A stretch of DNA of 64,000 nucleotides, taken from positions 27,838,096 to 27,902,095 of the forward strand of contig OY987308.1 in the NCBI GenBank assembly GCA_963920635.1. Direction: 5' to 3'. Position numbers and translations under genes: made by a program. The notes beneath the pieces are model-generated. The model saw only the letters and a list, made by a program, of their open reading frames with translations, was not told where the DNA came from and did not search any database. The number at the start of each line of letters is the position of its first letter. Position 1 is the stretch's first letter. This stretch comes from Pseudeuparius sepicola (lineage: Eukaryota > Arthropoda > Insecta > Coleoptera > Anthribidae). Below are positions 45,781-58,216 of this stretch, one piece after another.

Positions 45781-47052
45781 AATTTCAAAATGTCAAAAAT
45801 TATTTTTTTCTTTTTCTTTTTTTCATTAAAAACTGTTTAGTGGTCACTCATTATGGCGGTGCTGTTGATTTAGAGCCGAGTATGCTTTTATACCTAAGAT
45901 TTCTGTTTTCCCGCACTGCACAAAACTGTTTGCATCATCCGAGAAAAATTGTTAATCTAACTCATGAGGCATCGTCCGTCAGTGGACGTGTTGCGACCGG
46001 GTGAAACCCAGTTGAGCATTGATGCTGGTGGAGGGGGCTTCATGGGGGGGGAGGGGGCAGCCCAAGTTCAACTTACGAATAAATTACGCTCAAATTTTCA
46101 TTGCAATTATGTTTTGCGATGCAATATTTTTGTGCGGAGCATTGCGTTGGTAGGGTAGCGATAGTCTCAAATCGATGCAACTTCTTTAACCAGTTTAACA
46201 CATTGCAATTTTTTTTGTAAAACTTGTAAAATTGTCAATTTTTTAATTGCATTTAAAAGAAAACATCGATTTTCAGACCATTGATATTGTGTGGTGATTA
46301 ATCCAAAGCCAAAGAAGGCTATTCGGAAAGCTGGGATTTTCAAAACGTTCTTGTTTAAGAATATCTGTTTTTTTGTCAGAAACTTGAACCTTCCTCCAAA
46401 AACCTTGTATAAACTTAACTTCCAATATTTCCCAAGAGGGGCCTTATTTTCGAGTTCCTTTCTGAACAACGGGGCCCAGTAAATAATATTGGTTGCTATT
46501 AATAACTGTTTATTTTCTACCTTAGATGAAAAACGGGCCGTTTTGAAAATCCAACTTTTCCGACTAATTTTATGGGGTTTAAGAAACCAGTTTGCAATGG
46601 TAGAATATGTTTTCTATTTCAAGCCATTGCATTTTTTAGGAACCGTGCTCGGTTTTTTCTTTTCAAAGTTTGGCCCATTGGGCTCCTTTCTCCTTCGACA
46701 ATACTTACCGTATGCACAGACTCCACTTATGTGTTTCTTGAGCTCCTCCCATCACCACACACGCACTAGCTTTCGCGAACTTACTGTAGGGTGGACACTT
46801 TGATTGAAACGTGGTGTGCCTGCCTGCCCCCTCTGTTGGCCCTTGCCCGCCCGTTGCTTCGATGCCTGCTGCCTCTTTTGGCGCGGGGATGGGAGCGTAG
46901 GCGGGCGAGGGCGGCCCCCCCTCGACTCTGCGCCTCTCGGCTCCGGTCGCTTGGCTCCCCTCGTTGTCCCCCATTCGGGGGCCGAGTCCTCACGGGGGAT
47001 ACTTGGTATCGCCCGGGAGATATGCACTCGGCCTCCTGTCTGCGGGACGGGG

Positions 47053-47252
47053 NNNNNNNNNNNNNNNNNNNNNNNNNNNNNNNNNNNNNNNNNNNNNNNN
47101 NNNNNNNNNNNNNNNNNNNNNNNNNNNNNNNNNNNNNNNNNNNNNNNNNNNNNNNNNNNNNNNNNNNNNNNNNNNNNNNNNNNNNNNNNNNNNNNNNNNN
47201 NNNNNNNNNNNNNNNNNNNNNNNNNNNNNNNNNNNNNNNNNNNNNNNNNNNN
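47053..47252. other. Assembly gap (200 N) at palindrome centre
   Basis: Exactly 200 unknown bases. The left arm continues uniquely from 46893 to 47052 because its mirror lies in the gap, so the true spacer and gap size are unknown. ORFs spanning the N run are meaningless. Confidence 0.98.
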
Positions 47253-47537
47253 CCATCCCCGCGCCAAAAGAGGCAGCAGGCATCGAAGCAACGGGCGGGC
47301 AAGGGCCAACAGAGAGGGCAGGCAGGCACACCACGTTTCAATCAAAGTGTCCACCCTACAGTAAGTTCGCGAAAGCTAGTGCGTGTGTGGTGATGCGAGG
47401 AGCTGAAGAAACACATACATAAGTGGAGTCTGTGCATACGGTAAGTATTGTCGAAGGAGAAAGGAGCCCAATGGGCCAAACTTTGAAAAGAAAAAACCAA
47501 GCACGGTTCCTAAAAAATGCAATGACTAAATAGAAAA

Positions 47538-47659
47538 TACAGTATGTTCAGCCCTACGTCACAACTCCCGTCTTTGTCTGCCTGGTGAATATACCGTATA
47601 CGAGTCAGACAAGGACGGGAGTTGTGACGTAGGGCCGAACATTCGCTGAACAAACTGTA
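47538..47659. mobile_element. 122-bp hairpin element, right arm only
   Basis: Ends TACAGTATGTTCAG / CTGAACAAACTGTA continue into nearly perfect arms (GGCCCTACGTCACAACTCCC on one side, complement on the other) around a loop of about 20 nt. The left-arm mirror near 46600 lacks it. A very short MITE. Confidence 0.65.
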
Positions 47660-50600
47660 TTTATATTCTTCCGAAGACTGCCACTACAAACTGGTTTCTT
47701 AAACCCCATAAACGTATTCGGATAAGATGGATTTTCAAAACTGCCTGTTTTTCTTTTAAGAAAAATAAATGGTTAGCAATATTGACCAATTATTATTTAC
47801 TGGGGGACGGCCTTTGTTGCTCAAAGAGCCAACTCCTGGAAGATATTTAAAAGAAGACAAAGTTTTTGGAAGATAATTTAAGCAATCAGAAATCTTTCTC
47901 AATCTAAAACATTTTGAAAATCTCAGCTTTCCGCATAGCCATCTTCGGCGATGAGTCACCACACGATAGCGATGGTCCCAAAATTGATGTTTCCTTTAAA
48001 CGCAAATAAGAAATCTTGTAACAATGTTACAAAAAAAAAAAGAAATGTTTTAAACGGGTTAACTAAGTTGTGTTAATTTGGGACCATCACTACTCTACCA
48101 GCGCAACACACTGCACAAAATTATTGTATCATCAAATATAATTGCAATGAGAATATTTTTTCATTTATTCGTATGCTGTAAAAGGTGGGCTGGCCTCTAT
48201 GAAGCACCTCCACCAGCATCAATGCTCAACTGGGTTTCACCCGGTCACAACATGTCTACTGACGGCCGATGATGTCTCATGAGTTAGTTAAAAACGAAAA
48301 AAAAATGCGCTTATAATTTATGAAGAATTTTTCGCGGATGATGCAAAGTTTTGTGCAGTGCAGAAAACAGAAATCTTAAGTATAAAAGCATACTCGGCTC
48401 GAAATCAACAGCACGCCACAATGAGAGACAGAAACCGGCACTGCCACCCGCAGCAAGCTAAAAAGGTGACCACTAAACAGTTTTTTTTTTATAAAAATAG
48501 AAAAGAATATATATGTTTTGACATTTTGAAATTAGAACAAATGTTAGTATCTCTCAGTTACCGATCCGAGCCCCATGACTAACGTACTAAGCCACTCGAC
48601 TCGTTTGTTCGTGGCCAGGCTGAGGCAAGCCCCCCGTTTCCGGGCCTTCGGCCTTCATCAGTTAGCCAGGATACGCACCCCCTGCAGGGGCACGAGGGCT
48701 AACCGAAGATGGAAACGTTAGACCGCCCTAATCTGTCCCCGAACGGCCCAGATCGGGCGACCCAGTCGTTAGACATTCGACTCAGGCCTGTCGCCGACAG
48801 GTACCAAAATCTGCACGAGACTATTATTTCAACTGTCGATAGAGGCACCTGACCTTTAATTAAATCCGAGCATCCTTTTATACCGTGTTTCTGCCTGTAG
48901 GGTGGAACACATATGACTGAAACGAGGGTTCCAACAATTTCGTCCAACATGTGCGCTGGCCACTGCAAAATTTTCCTTTCGATTTGGTTCCAAAGTGTAG
49001 GAAATAACAAAGTTTAAAAACCTTTTTAATAGGTTTTGGCAACTATCAATTTGTGTGTTGTTAATTTTTGTTTTGTTAGATTGGCAGTGTAGTATTTACT
49101 TTGAAAATCTGTATAACATCTGTCTGTAAAAACTATTAGTGTATTTTCGTTCAAAATTGAGTAGCTTTAAATAAAGAAAAAAATAGTACATTGTAAATAA
49201 AATGAAAGGAACTACTGTTGTTAAGGTGTTTTTTGATTAAGTTTTTCAAAAATCAAAAAATACACTGAAAACACTACATAATTGATTGGGCATAAATCTA
49301 ATTATTGCTTGCAAAAAACAATCTGCCTAAAATCTTATTCCTTTACTCAATGCTAAAATGTATTTCTTCTTCTTCTCAAATATAAAATTAAAAGAAAATT
49401 TAGGTAGGTACAATGGTTTCAGCAAGTGAAGAACACCCGAGTTGGTAGTGTATGTGTGAAAATGCCACCTTTTAAACACTTGAAACTGTTTTACATCAAA
49501 ACGAAAAGGTTTAAAGGTCTTTTGCATTTGTAGAAATTAAAAACACAAGTAAAATTAATTTTCAAAGTTAAAAGTATGGCGGGATGGAATTATCAACCAG
49601 GAATTGAGGAGTACTTGACGTAACCCAAATCGTTGGCAATAAGGCACAGGCTGGCGCACAGATTAGATCGAAATCGATGGAACCGCGAGGCTTTTTTTAC
49701 CTTTGGCAACCTTGAAGCAACTTTTAAATGTTTATCTCTTAATGCAAATAAAAAAAAAACTTATACGTTAAAGCAAATAAGGAAACAAAACACACAAGGC
49801 AAATGTCGGCATCTTCCGATCACCGATCTGAGCCCCATGAGTAAACGTACTAAGCCATTCGACCGATTTGTTCGTGACCAGGCCGGAGCAAGCCTTCAGC
49901 AGTTAACCGGGGGTCGCCCCTCTTCGAGGGCACGAGGCTGACTGAAGACCGCTCCAATCTGTCCCCGAACGAGCCGAGTCGCGCGACTCAGTCGTTAGAC
50001 ATTCGACTAAGACCTGTCACCGACGGGCCCCGAAATTTGCAGAGATGATTTGGCATTTAAATTAAAACGTAGATAGAGTAGGTATCAAACATCAAAACTG
50101 ACATGAATATAAATAGCAATGTTGTTGAATTTCTTTGTGGCTAGACTGAAGCAAGCCCCGTTTCTGTACCGTTGCCCTACATCAGTTAACCACGGGCTCA
50201 CCCCCCCCCCTGCGAGGGGCGAAGCTAACGGAGGCAAAGCGACGATATGGAAACAGAAGACAGTCTGTACTCAAATGAGTTTTGTTTCACACCGACACCG
50301 GCATGTTGTTCATAAACCATTTGAAAATAATTGTCATTAAGAGAAGTTGAGTGGAAAAAAAATCGCCATGTTGCTCAAACACAAGGTACGCCAAAAATAA
50401 ACAAAGCCTCCATTCAACAATGGGCTTGGTCTGCGACTGCGGTCTTGCTTGAAAATTGCCACGCTGTTGTTTTAATTTCGAGGCGCACACGCCCCAAATT
50501 ATTCCCAAAGAAACCGTTGGGAAGCCGACGACACGTGCAAATGAACAAAGTGGAAATAAACTGCAAGTAATTATTTTTACGATTTACGTGAAGTCTAAAA

Positions 50601-51811
50601 ATTATAAGTGTGAGTTGGCAAACTAAATGGCAGTAAGAGAATTAAGTTTTGTCGGTTTCCCAAAAAGGTTTTTCCTCAATAGCACAAAGCAAACAGTAGC
50701 GGCATCTAAAAGCCGCTTCAGCAATATATGTAGTTTATTTAACTTTTGTTTTGTCATGTTGTCGAGACAGCAATTAATTATAAGTAGCAAAAATACAGAA
50801 AAAATGACAATTGTAAATAAAAATGTAGACTATTGCTAAATGCTTGTGTAAACTAAAAATTGGTAATTAGATGAAACGGCTTTTACATGATGATTTTTGT
50901 TAGAGAAAATATTTGAGCGATGTGGGCCCCCGTTTCCGGAGTTTCGCCCTTCATCAGTCAGTCGCGGCCTCCAGAAAACCAAATGGATTCCTCGAGGGAC
51001 GAGGCTGAAAGATGAGGGGTGGCAATCTGGAATTAAAGGTCCATAAATTTTATTCGATATAAATCCGCATGACCAAGATATGGAACAATTTTCAAAAGCA
51101 AGACGACAGTTCGCCGAGAGCTATGGGAATTTTCTGTGGTTTGTCGATCCGCAAGCGAGCTGGAATTTTCTATGTACCGATTCGTTATTTGGTGGGCCCA
51201 GAACAAGTAGTTAACAATTTAAGAGATATTTAAAGTACATACAGACATGTTTGAAAAGTAACACCAAGTAACTATTTGCTCTAAACCCCAGTTTTGATTA
51301 CCGTTATCACTGATAAGCAAAATGTTTAACAAACTGATGAGCCTTCGCGCAAACATTTAAATTCATCACAAAAATACAAAATACCAACCTGTTTCTGTTT
51401 TCAATTATTGCAATTGCCAATCAAGTTTCTTTTCTATATGGAAGTTGAACTCGCATTTCAGTTGTTATAACTTTCTTGGCAATAATTATTTACATAACAA
51501 ATTGTCCAAGTGCACTTTTTGCCAAGAGCATATGCATCGTGTAATGCGTATTAAATTTTTTCTGCTACCGACAATTTTTTCTTTTGTTACTTTGAATTAG
51601 ATCGGGGATTAGATCTTGAGTAATAATCTTCATAACAATTATTGTTCAATCACTGAAAATCAGTGACGAAATATAAGAGGGAGAATACAGTGATAAAAAA
51701 AATTACATTAAAAAGTTAATGTTAGAAAAATATCAATCGAAATGGCCCAGTGTATTTATCGGCACTATTCGGCTTTGGCAATTTCAATAAAAGAACGTCT
51801 TCTTCGTTATA

Positions 51812-52050
51812 CGAGACCAGAATCATATCATTTGGCCCAGCCAATACTTGTTACATTATTTAATTTAGTGTCTCAAGCATATATATCTAGTTTTCTAATT
51901 ATAATCTTGGTAAAAATTGTTTATAAAAATGTCTCAAATTACAATGATAATAGTTTGATTTAATAGTTTTCTTTTGTTTTTAATAATAGCGTCTAAAATA
52001 AATTAAAAAATAAAATATTGGCTGGGCCAAATGATATGATTCTGGTCTCG
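51812..52050. mobile_element. TA-flanked MITE, right arm only
   Basis: 239 bp with perfect terminal inverted repeats of about 35 bp (CGAGACCAGAATCATATC ... GATATGATTCTGGTCTCG) and TA on both sides (51810-51811, 52051-52052). The intact empty site with a single TA is present in the left arm at 41797-41798. The AT-rich core has no transposase. Confidence 0.85.
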
Positions 52051-52649
52051 TACATGGACGAAAAGAATAAAACGCCGAAGGTACTCGTTCATTTTGTTAT
52101 TTCTTCTTTCTTCTGGGCCGTCGTGTGGCCAAGGACCTGTTTGGTTGGTGCAAAAAGCTTATTCAGAAAACACTCGGACTTTTTGCACCAAATAAAAGAA
52201 AACGGCATTGGGCCTAATGCGAAAATGCAACTTTGCCGTCAACTCGAAGTGAAAATGTTTTGAAACTATGTAAGGAATGTCGTTTTTAAGCTGTGAAGAT
52301 AAGACTGTACATCACCGATATATTAGCAAGTAAATTTCGCATTAGGCCGACATTGGACCAGCGCTAAAGGCTCATTGATAATTATTCCCATTAATTCCCC
52401 AAAGAGAAAAGGTCAAACAAACTGGGGCTGTAAAGAAACTAATCGAAACCCCTTCTTTGACGGGAACCGCCCCGTCCGACTATTCCAACCCACTGTTTCA
52501 TTTTGAACCCCCCGACAAACCACCCGCAAAAAATCCCCAAAGGCCCAGCGGCGCCCCCAACAACCGCAGACGGCAAGCCCCACACTCACGCGCACATCCA
52601 TCTTTGACTCACCGAGGTACCGAACCGGTACTCCCCTTTCTATCCCAAT

Positions 52650-53406
52650 TTACTTTATCCCTCGATTCCCTCCTTCCCAGTACGACTCCCGCTTTAAATG
52701 CCCCAAGTGCGAGCAGGAGGTAGGCAGGCGGGTTCGGCTTATTCCACATCGAGTCTTCGGCAAGATCCGTTCCGTCGTTTCCACTGCACCGTCCTGAAAA
52801 CCAAAAAGTTCCGTCAGCCACCGACATACGAACTCCGTTCCTATTGTGTTGATTTATCTGAAGAATGTTTTCTGAATATCTTTTTTTTATTTCTTACAGA
52901 CACGTGCACAGAAATATCGCAGTTATTGTCAAGACACCGCGACAGGGAAGTCCCCGACTGACAGAAAGAAGACGAAGCAACCCGACACAAACAAAAGGTT
53001 CTTTTCAGAACCACCAACTATTTCCAAAAGAATTCGCTAAGTGTTTACAAAATAGTTATTTAAAAAAAAGAAACGCATTCTTTTGAAGTAGAAACGTAAA
53101 AACTAAAAATTTTCTAAACGACTTTTACCAATTTTGTTCGAAATTAGTGCAATCGACGGTACCCTGGGAGAAATCGTTGTTTTAGGAAATCATTGCTAGA
53201 TCCATAAAAAATATTCAAAAAACAAACGCATTCATATCTTTATTGGAATAAATGTAAAGTTTCTCACTCACCTCTTCTCCCCCGATGCGTCGCCGGGGCT
53301 GCGGGCAGCTCTTAACGTGTGGAAGCATCGAGGTGCGGCCAATCAACGTTTCTCCGCCGATGGACTCTTTGGAAATCGTCGAGCCGCTTCCGACAGAAAA
53401 GTTCAT
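52650..53406 (-). CDS. Possible 112-aa novel protein, right-arm copy
   Basis: Same three-exon open frame as 40447-41199, in reverse orientation: 53421-53272 (150 nt), the 60-nt block near 52900-52960, and 52793-52613. I see only one difference in the first exon (TCGG versus CCGG, before the ATG), so the predicted proteins look the same. Coding status is unproven. Confidence 0.25.
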
Positions 53407-53689
53407 GAGCAGCCGGCATATCTGCAACAAATGTTAAAGTTGGAGACCAAACAGGATAACGAATACTTTGGAAGAGACGACACATCACAAACAAAAATTA
53501 AACTTACATTTAAAAAACGTAGCTGCTAGCAGACAAGTCCATCAGCTCTGATTACTCCATTAGTTCAAAATTTCAGTATGTCCTTAAAATCAAATCTAGT
53601 TTCCATCATTTCTTGGTGACATCCTAAAAATTAACAGACTACGTCAGTCAGGCCTGACACAATAATTACAAATAAAATAGATTTATGAG

Positions 53690-54600
53690 ACTATTGTCAA
53701 AGTTAATTTTCAAGCACCCAGTATCGCATGTGGATAAGCTAAAGACAACCCCCAAGAACCTTCCTAGCAAAAATAATCGCACCCCATTTGTCTAAACGGC
53801 CCTCCACACCCCAAAGTACCTGAGTAGGTAAAAACGGGTTTATTTTCAAAGTTAATTTTTAAACACCCAGTATCGCATATGGACAAGCTGGGGGCAACCC
53901 CCAAGAAACTTCCTAGCAAAAAAATTAGCACCCCATTTGCCTAAACGGCCCCCGGCACCCCAAAGTACCAAAGTCGATAAAAACCAACGCAAAAACAGTT
54001 TATTTTCAAAGTTAATTTTTAAACACCCAGTATCGCATATGGACAAGCTGGGGACAACCCCCAAGAAACTTCCTAGCAACAAAATTCGCACCCAACTTAC
54101 CTAAAGTGCCCCACACACCGCAAAGTACCAGAGTCGGTAAAAACAGCTTTATTTTCAAAGTTAATTTTTAAATACCCAGTATCGCATATGGACAAGCTGG
54201 GGACAACCCCCAAGAAACTTCCTAGTAAAAAAATTCGCACCCCATTTGCCTAAATGGCCCCCGGCACCCCAAAGTACCAGAGTCGATAAAAAACCAACGT
54301 AAAAAACAGTTTACTTTCAAAGTTAATTTTCAAACACCCAGTACAGCCTATGGAAAAGCTGGAGACAACCCCAAAGAAACTTCCTAGCAAAAATAATCGC
54401 ACCTCATTTGCCTAAACGGCCCCCGGCACCCCAAAGTACCAGAGTCAATAAAAAAACAAATGTAAAATACGGTTTATTTTCAAAGTTAATTTTCAAAAAC
54501 CAACTATGGCTTATGGGAAAGCTGGAGACAACCCCAAAGAAACTTCCTAGCAAAAATAATCGCACCCCATTTGCCTAAACAGCCTCACGAACCCCAAAGT
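53690..54600 (-). repeat. Tandem array, about six copies, right arm
   Basis: Direct repeats of about 150-165 bp. Each includes TTTTCAAAGTTAATTTT, CACCCAGTATCGCATATGG, CAACCCCCAAGAAACTTCCT, CGCACCCCATTTGCCTAAA and CACCCCAAAGTACC. This corresponds to about two copies in the left arm, so the array expanded (or contracted) after the arms formed. Confidence 0.8.
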
Positions 54601-56250
54601 ACCAGTCGTTACCATAGCCCCTTAGAAACATTTGGTAAAAAATAACAGCAAAAACACTTGATAAATAAATCTTTATTTCTAAAAAATCAGAAAATCACTC
54701 ACCTTTTCCGCAGCGAGTTGGAGATGGTACATGGCGACCACTTTTGAAAGCATGGCGAAGCTTCAAACAGTAGAATTGGCGGCAAGCAGCAAATGGAAAA
54801 AAAGGAGGCTGGGCAAGCATCTGCAACATTTTAGCGCTATAGCCTCAACTCGCCACAAACACTCAAAAAGCTAATACAAAAAATATAAAGGTTTCTTAAC
54901 TTACTTTGTAATACCGAGCAATGGCTGACTGGTCCATATAGGTTCCACGTCCCACACAGGATTGGCAGCGAAAGTTCTAGGGCCCTATCGCAAATATTAC
55001 ATGCAGTTGGTGGTGAAATTGGTGAGCATGTACCATGGTGCTTCCATCGGTAAACAGCAAGTCTGTACGAAAAAGTTTACAAGTTTAATAAAGCTCAAAA
55101 ATATCACAGGTAATTTAAAGAGCTTCTAGAACTTACAATTATTACTGTAAAGTGTAGATCGTGCTCGAATTGGTTGTCGTCTGGGAAAATATAAAACCAT
55201 CCATTTCCAGCGACCAGATGCGTCGAAATATCGCAGTTCGATCCTCTATAATTCACCCTTACCGGATCACCGGATGAATATTTACTTTGTAACCCAGTTT
55301 TCTTTGCGGAACCAGCAGATACAAACATCTACCTTTTTTTGTGATTCATCCTTGCGTGCGTTTCCCAACTCCACTGTACGAAATTTTCTGAAAAATATAA
55401 AAGCTATCAAAAAAAATTCAAAGTTCCAAATGTAAACATTGGGGAAAATCGAGGCAGGCGGCGACTGTCATTTTCCACTGTTACCAACCCACGCCGCGGC
55501 AGGCGTCCCCACCCCGAAATCAAAATGGACTCGCCCGCTTGGGGACCGGTAAATGACGATTTTCTTTCGAAGTTTTCGCGAAAAATACGTCGCCCCCCGC
55601 GCTGCCCCCATTTCCACACCGAAATTAAACCCTTAGCTACAAAATGCGAGCGGTTACATACCTGGGCGTCTGTTTTTCCGGTGGAAGTTTCGCCAACAAG
55701 TCGGAGCCGTCAAGACCGGAATCGCAGGTGGACGAGAAGAGGACGGACGACGGACCGGGCCGGCCGCGGCCGACGCGCGGTGCTCACGTGGCCCGGCTCG
55801 ACCAATCGGAGGACGGGTTCGAGAATCGAGGAGCGCGCGGGCCCAGGGGCGTCCGCTCCGATTTTTGTACTGAAAATGGGAAATAAATAAAACAAAAATT
55901 CGATTTTTGTCCCGGGAAATTAATGAAGGGGATATTTACGGCAGAATTTCGGATATTATGCACGCACCAATTCAAACTGCGCTATGAAATAGAGAAAATA
56001 ACTTTCTCTGCGACTTGAAATCGTTTGAATAGTCAACAAAAAACACGGTTACAACGCGGTAACAAGATGCCTACAACACAGATTATATTTATTATCTCCT
56101 TTCAATATCCCAGAGTCAAACCGAAAGTTCAAATAATCAGATTCGAATTAGGAGAAGTTCGGGACTTTCCACCGTTCGGAGATGAAGTGTTTGTTGTGCA
56201 ACAATTTTTTAACATAATGTTCACTATATTTGATTAAACAACGTCCCGAA

Positions 56251-58216
56251 CTTCCCTCAAAACTAGTACTCACTCACACCTAACTGACGTTTTAGAGTTC
56301 TATCATAATGCATGCCGAATCTCTACATAGATATTGATTTTTTCGATTTTGACAAGATGTGAATTCGCTAAGCTACGGAAATACCTCCAGTGACTCCTGC
56401 CATCAATTAATACACACCCCCAGAAAATTTTTGAACCTTCCGCTTAGTGCCCGCATTCGATAAATTGTCAAACATCTCGAGGGGCATGCATAGCAACTGA
56501 AAAATACAATGGATTGATTTTTAGAAAATTCGGCTTGCCTTACAAATTTTTAGAAAAATATACCATAAATTTAAACTTAAGCTAGCAATAGACAAAGCTA
56601 TACCTACACATAGACTCTCAGAACCATTGTTTAAATTTCCGCACGCTTCACCAAATATTTTGCATAAAATTGAATATAAAAAATTAGTTTTTAAATTAAA
56701 ATACCTATACCTCAACTTAGTATCGAGTCCTAGCGGGATTTTTCGCGGATAGTTTCAACAATGCTTCTGACTATCTATGGCTCCTTTACTAGCACTAGTA
56801 ATAGTCAGTGGGTTCAAATATTGTAATAAAGGTCTTTCGGCACTATGGAAAATCAGCCGAAACATAACTGCAGGTTTTTTTGGAATACTAAAGGTTTTTT
56901 TGCACATTTAAAAATGTCAATACATGTGACAAATATTTTACAACGTTTAAAGCAAGGGCTTCAAATATTATTATAAGACGGGTTTTTTTACTACTATCAG
57001 TTTCATGCACCAGTTGCGACAAATATAGCGAAGGGTAGTAACGGCATAATATAAGTCTGCATGATCGGTGAAAATATTAAAATAAATATCACTATCTTCT
57101 TATCTACAGCAGCTAACAACAATGGAAGCCCCCACCCCCTGTCTGGTCGATTTACAAACTTTTTACCCTTTCAGTAAAAGTTTTTAGAGCCTTTTTAACA
57201 CTGATAAAAACCCAAAAATTTTCGCAAAAAACTTTTGCTTTACCACTTAAAAGGAACACCTCGAGCAACATTACATTTACTAATATTTTAAGGTTAAAAA
57301 AGTTCGGTTAAGTATCCTACAGAAAAGCAAAGTTAGGTCGATCTGTTGCCATCACAAAGTCCGCGGAACTAAAATCCCCCGACGCTGCGATGCGGTTCAG
57401 ATGAAAAAAATCTCGGCTAGAGGTGCAGTGAATTCGACGATTTTTCCGACGAGTCTTGAGTCTTCGGTTTCTATTGAAGCCTTGATTTTTTGCTCTGATG
57501 CCAAAATTGGCAGAGGAATAAAGACGCGACTAGAGCGGTGCGAAACGACGCGAAAGCTGGCGATCTTGACGGGTTTCTAACAAGAATTTTTTTCCTCGAT
57601 GAAGGGCAGGCAGTTTAGGGAAATGTGGCTTTAGAGAAAAGCGTGTTGGTTGTATTTTGGCGGGAAAATGATTCAAATTTGAATTTTTAAAGCATTTAAA
57701 ATTTAGTATGGGCACCGGCCATGAGGGGTACTGAATTCATTGGCGTGCACAGATTTTCTGTAAGTAAAATCGTTGTGATTTATTAAAATTGTGCTCCTAG
57801 AAACTGGTATGGTAGGCCCTACATTTTGTATGAAAGAGGTCATTATTTGGCTCAAAAAAATGCAATTAAGAAAAATCCGGGTCAAATCGCATAACTAATA
57901 ATAAAGTTTCTACAGGGAGACCCGAAAATAAATGGGTAACACTGTATTTTTATTATAATTATTAATAAAGACAATAAAAATACAATACGCAAATTTGTTA
58001 ATAAAATGTTATAGGAAGGCGAGAAATTTAAAACAGTGGCGGCTCGTCAGGGGGGAGACAGTGAAAAGAAAATTTCTTGAGGCCTTATAATTTTGAAGAC
58101 TCACTTTGGGCAATTTCGAACTTAGACTGGTTATAATCCAAAATGTTGTGCCTCCCCTGGTGAAATATGGTTGCGAGCCGCCGCTGGTTAAAACCCAATC
58201 ATTTGACGTCATTTCT
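56251..58216. other. Intergenic region between palindrome and buttonless
   Basis: AT-rich sequence without a supportable gene or a clear transposon end. The buttonless 3' UTR enters from the right. Confidence 0.4.

Larger units (their letters stand above)
38200..46892 (+). repeat. Left arm of large palindrome
   Basis: This segment is repeated in reverse complement at 47253-56250. Anchor pairs: 38461 with 55985, 39037 with 55407, 41436 with 52413, 43676 with 50331, 46858 with 47287. The outermost 250 bp (38210-38458) match clearly worse than the interior but the same landmarks occur in order (GATTCGAATT, GTTGTGCAACAA). Interior blocks such as 40430-41440 are essentially identical. The arm contains a candidate spliced unit, tandem repeats and one arm-specific MITE. 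Confidence 0.9.
52613..55880 (-). other. Candidate spliced transcription unit, right arm
   Basis: Mirror of the left-arm unit. The donors correspond at 55662 (GTATGT), 53272 (GTGAGT) and 52613 (GTGAGT), and the acceptors at 53421 and 52793. The exon equivalent to left 39642-39782 has a 23-bp deletion next to its acceptor, which argues against coding function upstream of the 150-nt exon. Confidence 0.4.
47253..56250 (-). repeat. Right arm of large palindrome
   Basis: Reverse complement of 38200-46892 with indels. Right-specific content: an expanded tandem array (53690-54600), a 239-bp TA-flanked MITE (51812-52050) and a 122-bp hairpin element (47538-47659). The outer boundary near 56250 falls before AT-rich sequence unlike the left flank, so the arm truly ends there. 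Confidence 0.9.

Noticed and set aside
46752..47422. Large ORFs across the N run
   Set aside because: They are open only because N codons carry no stops.
38200..56250. Dismissal of the palindrome as a duplicated haplotig
   Set aside because: Both flanks are different single-copy sequence and the outer edges are much more diverged than the interior; artefact at the centre is still possible because of the gap.
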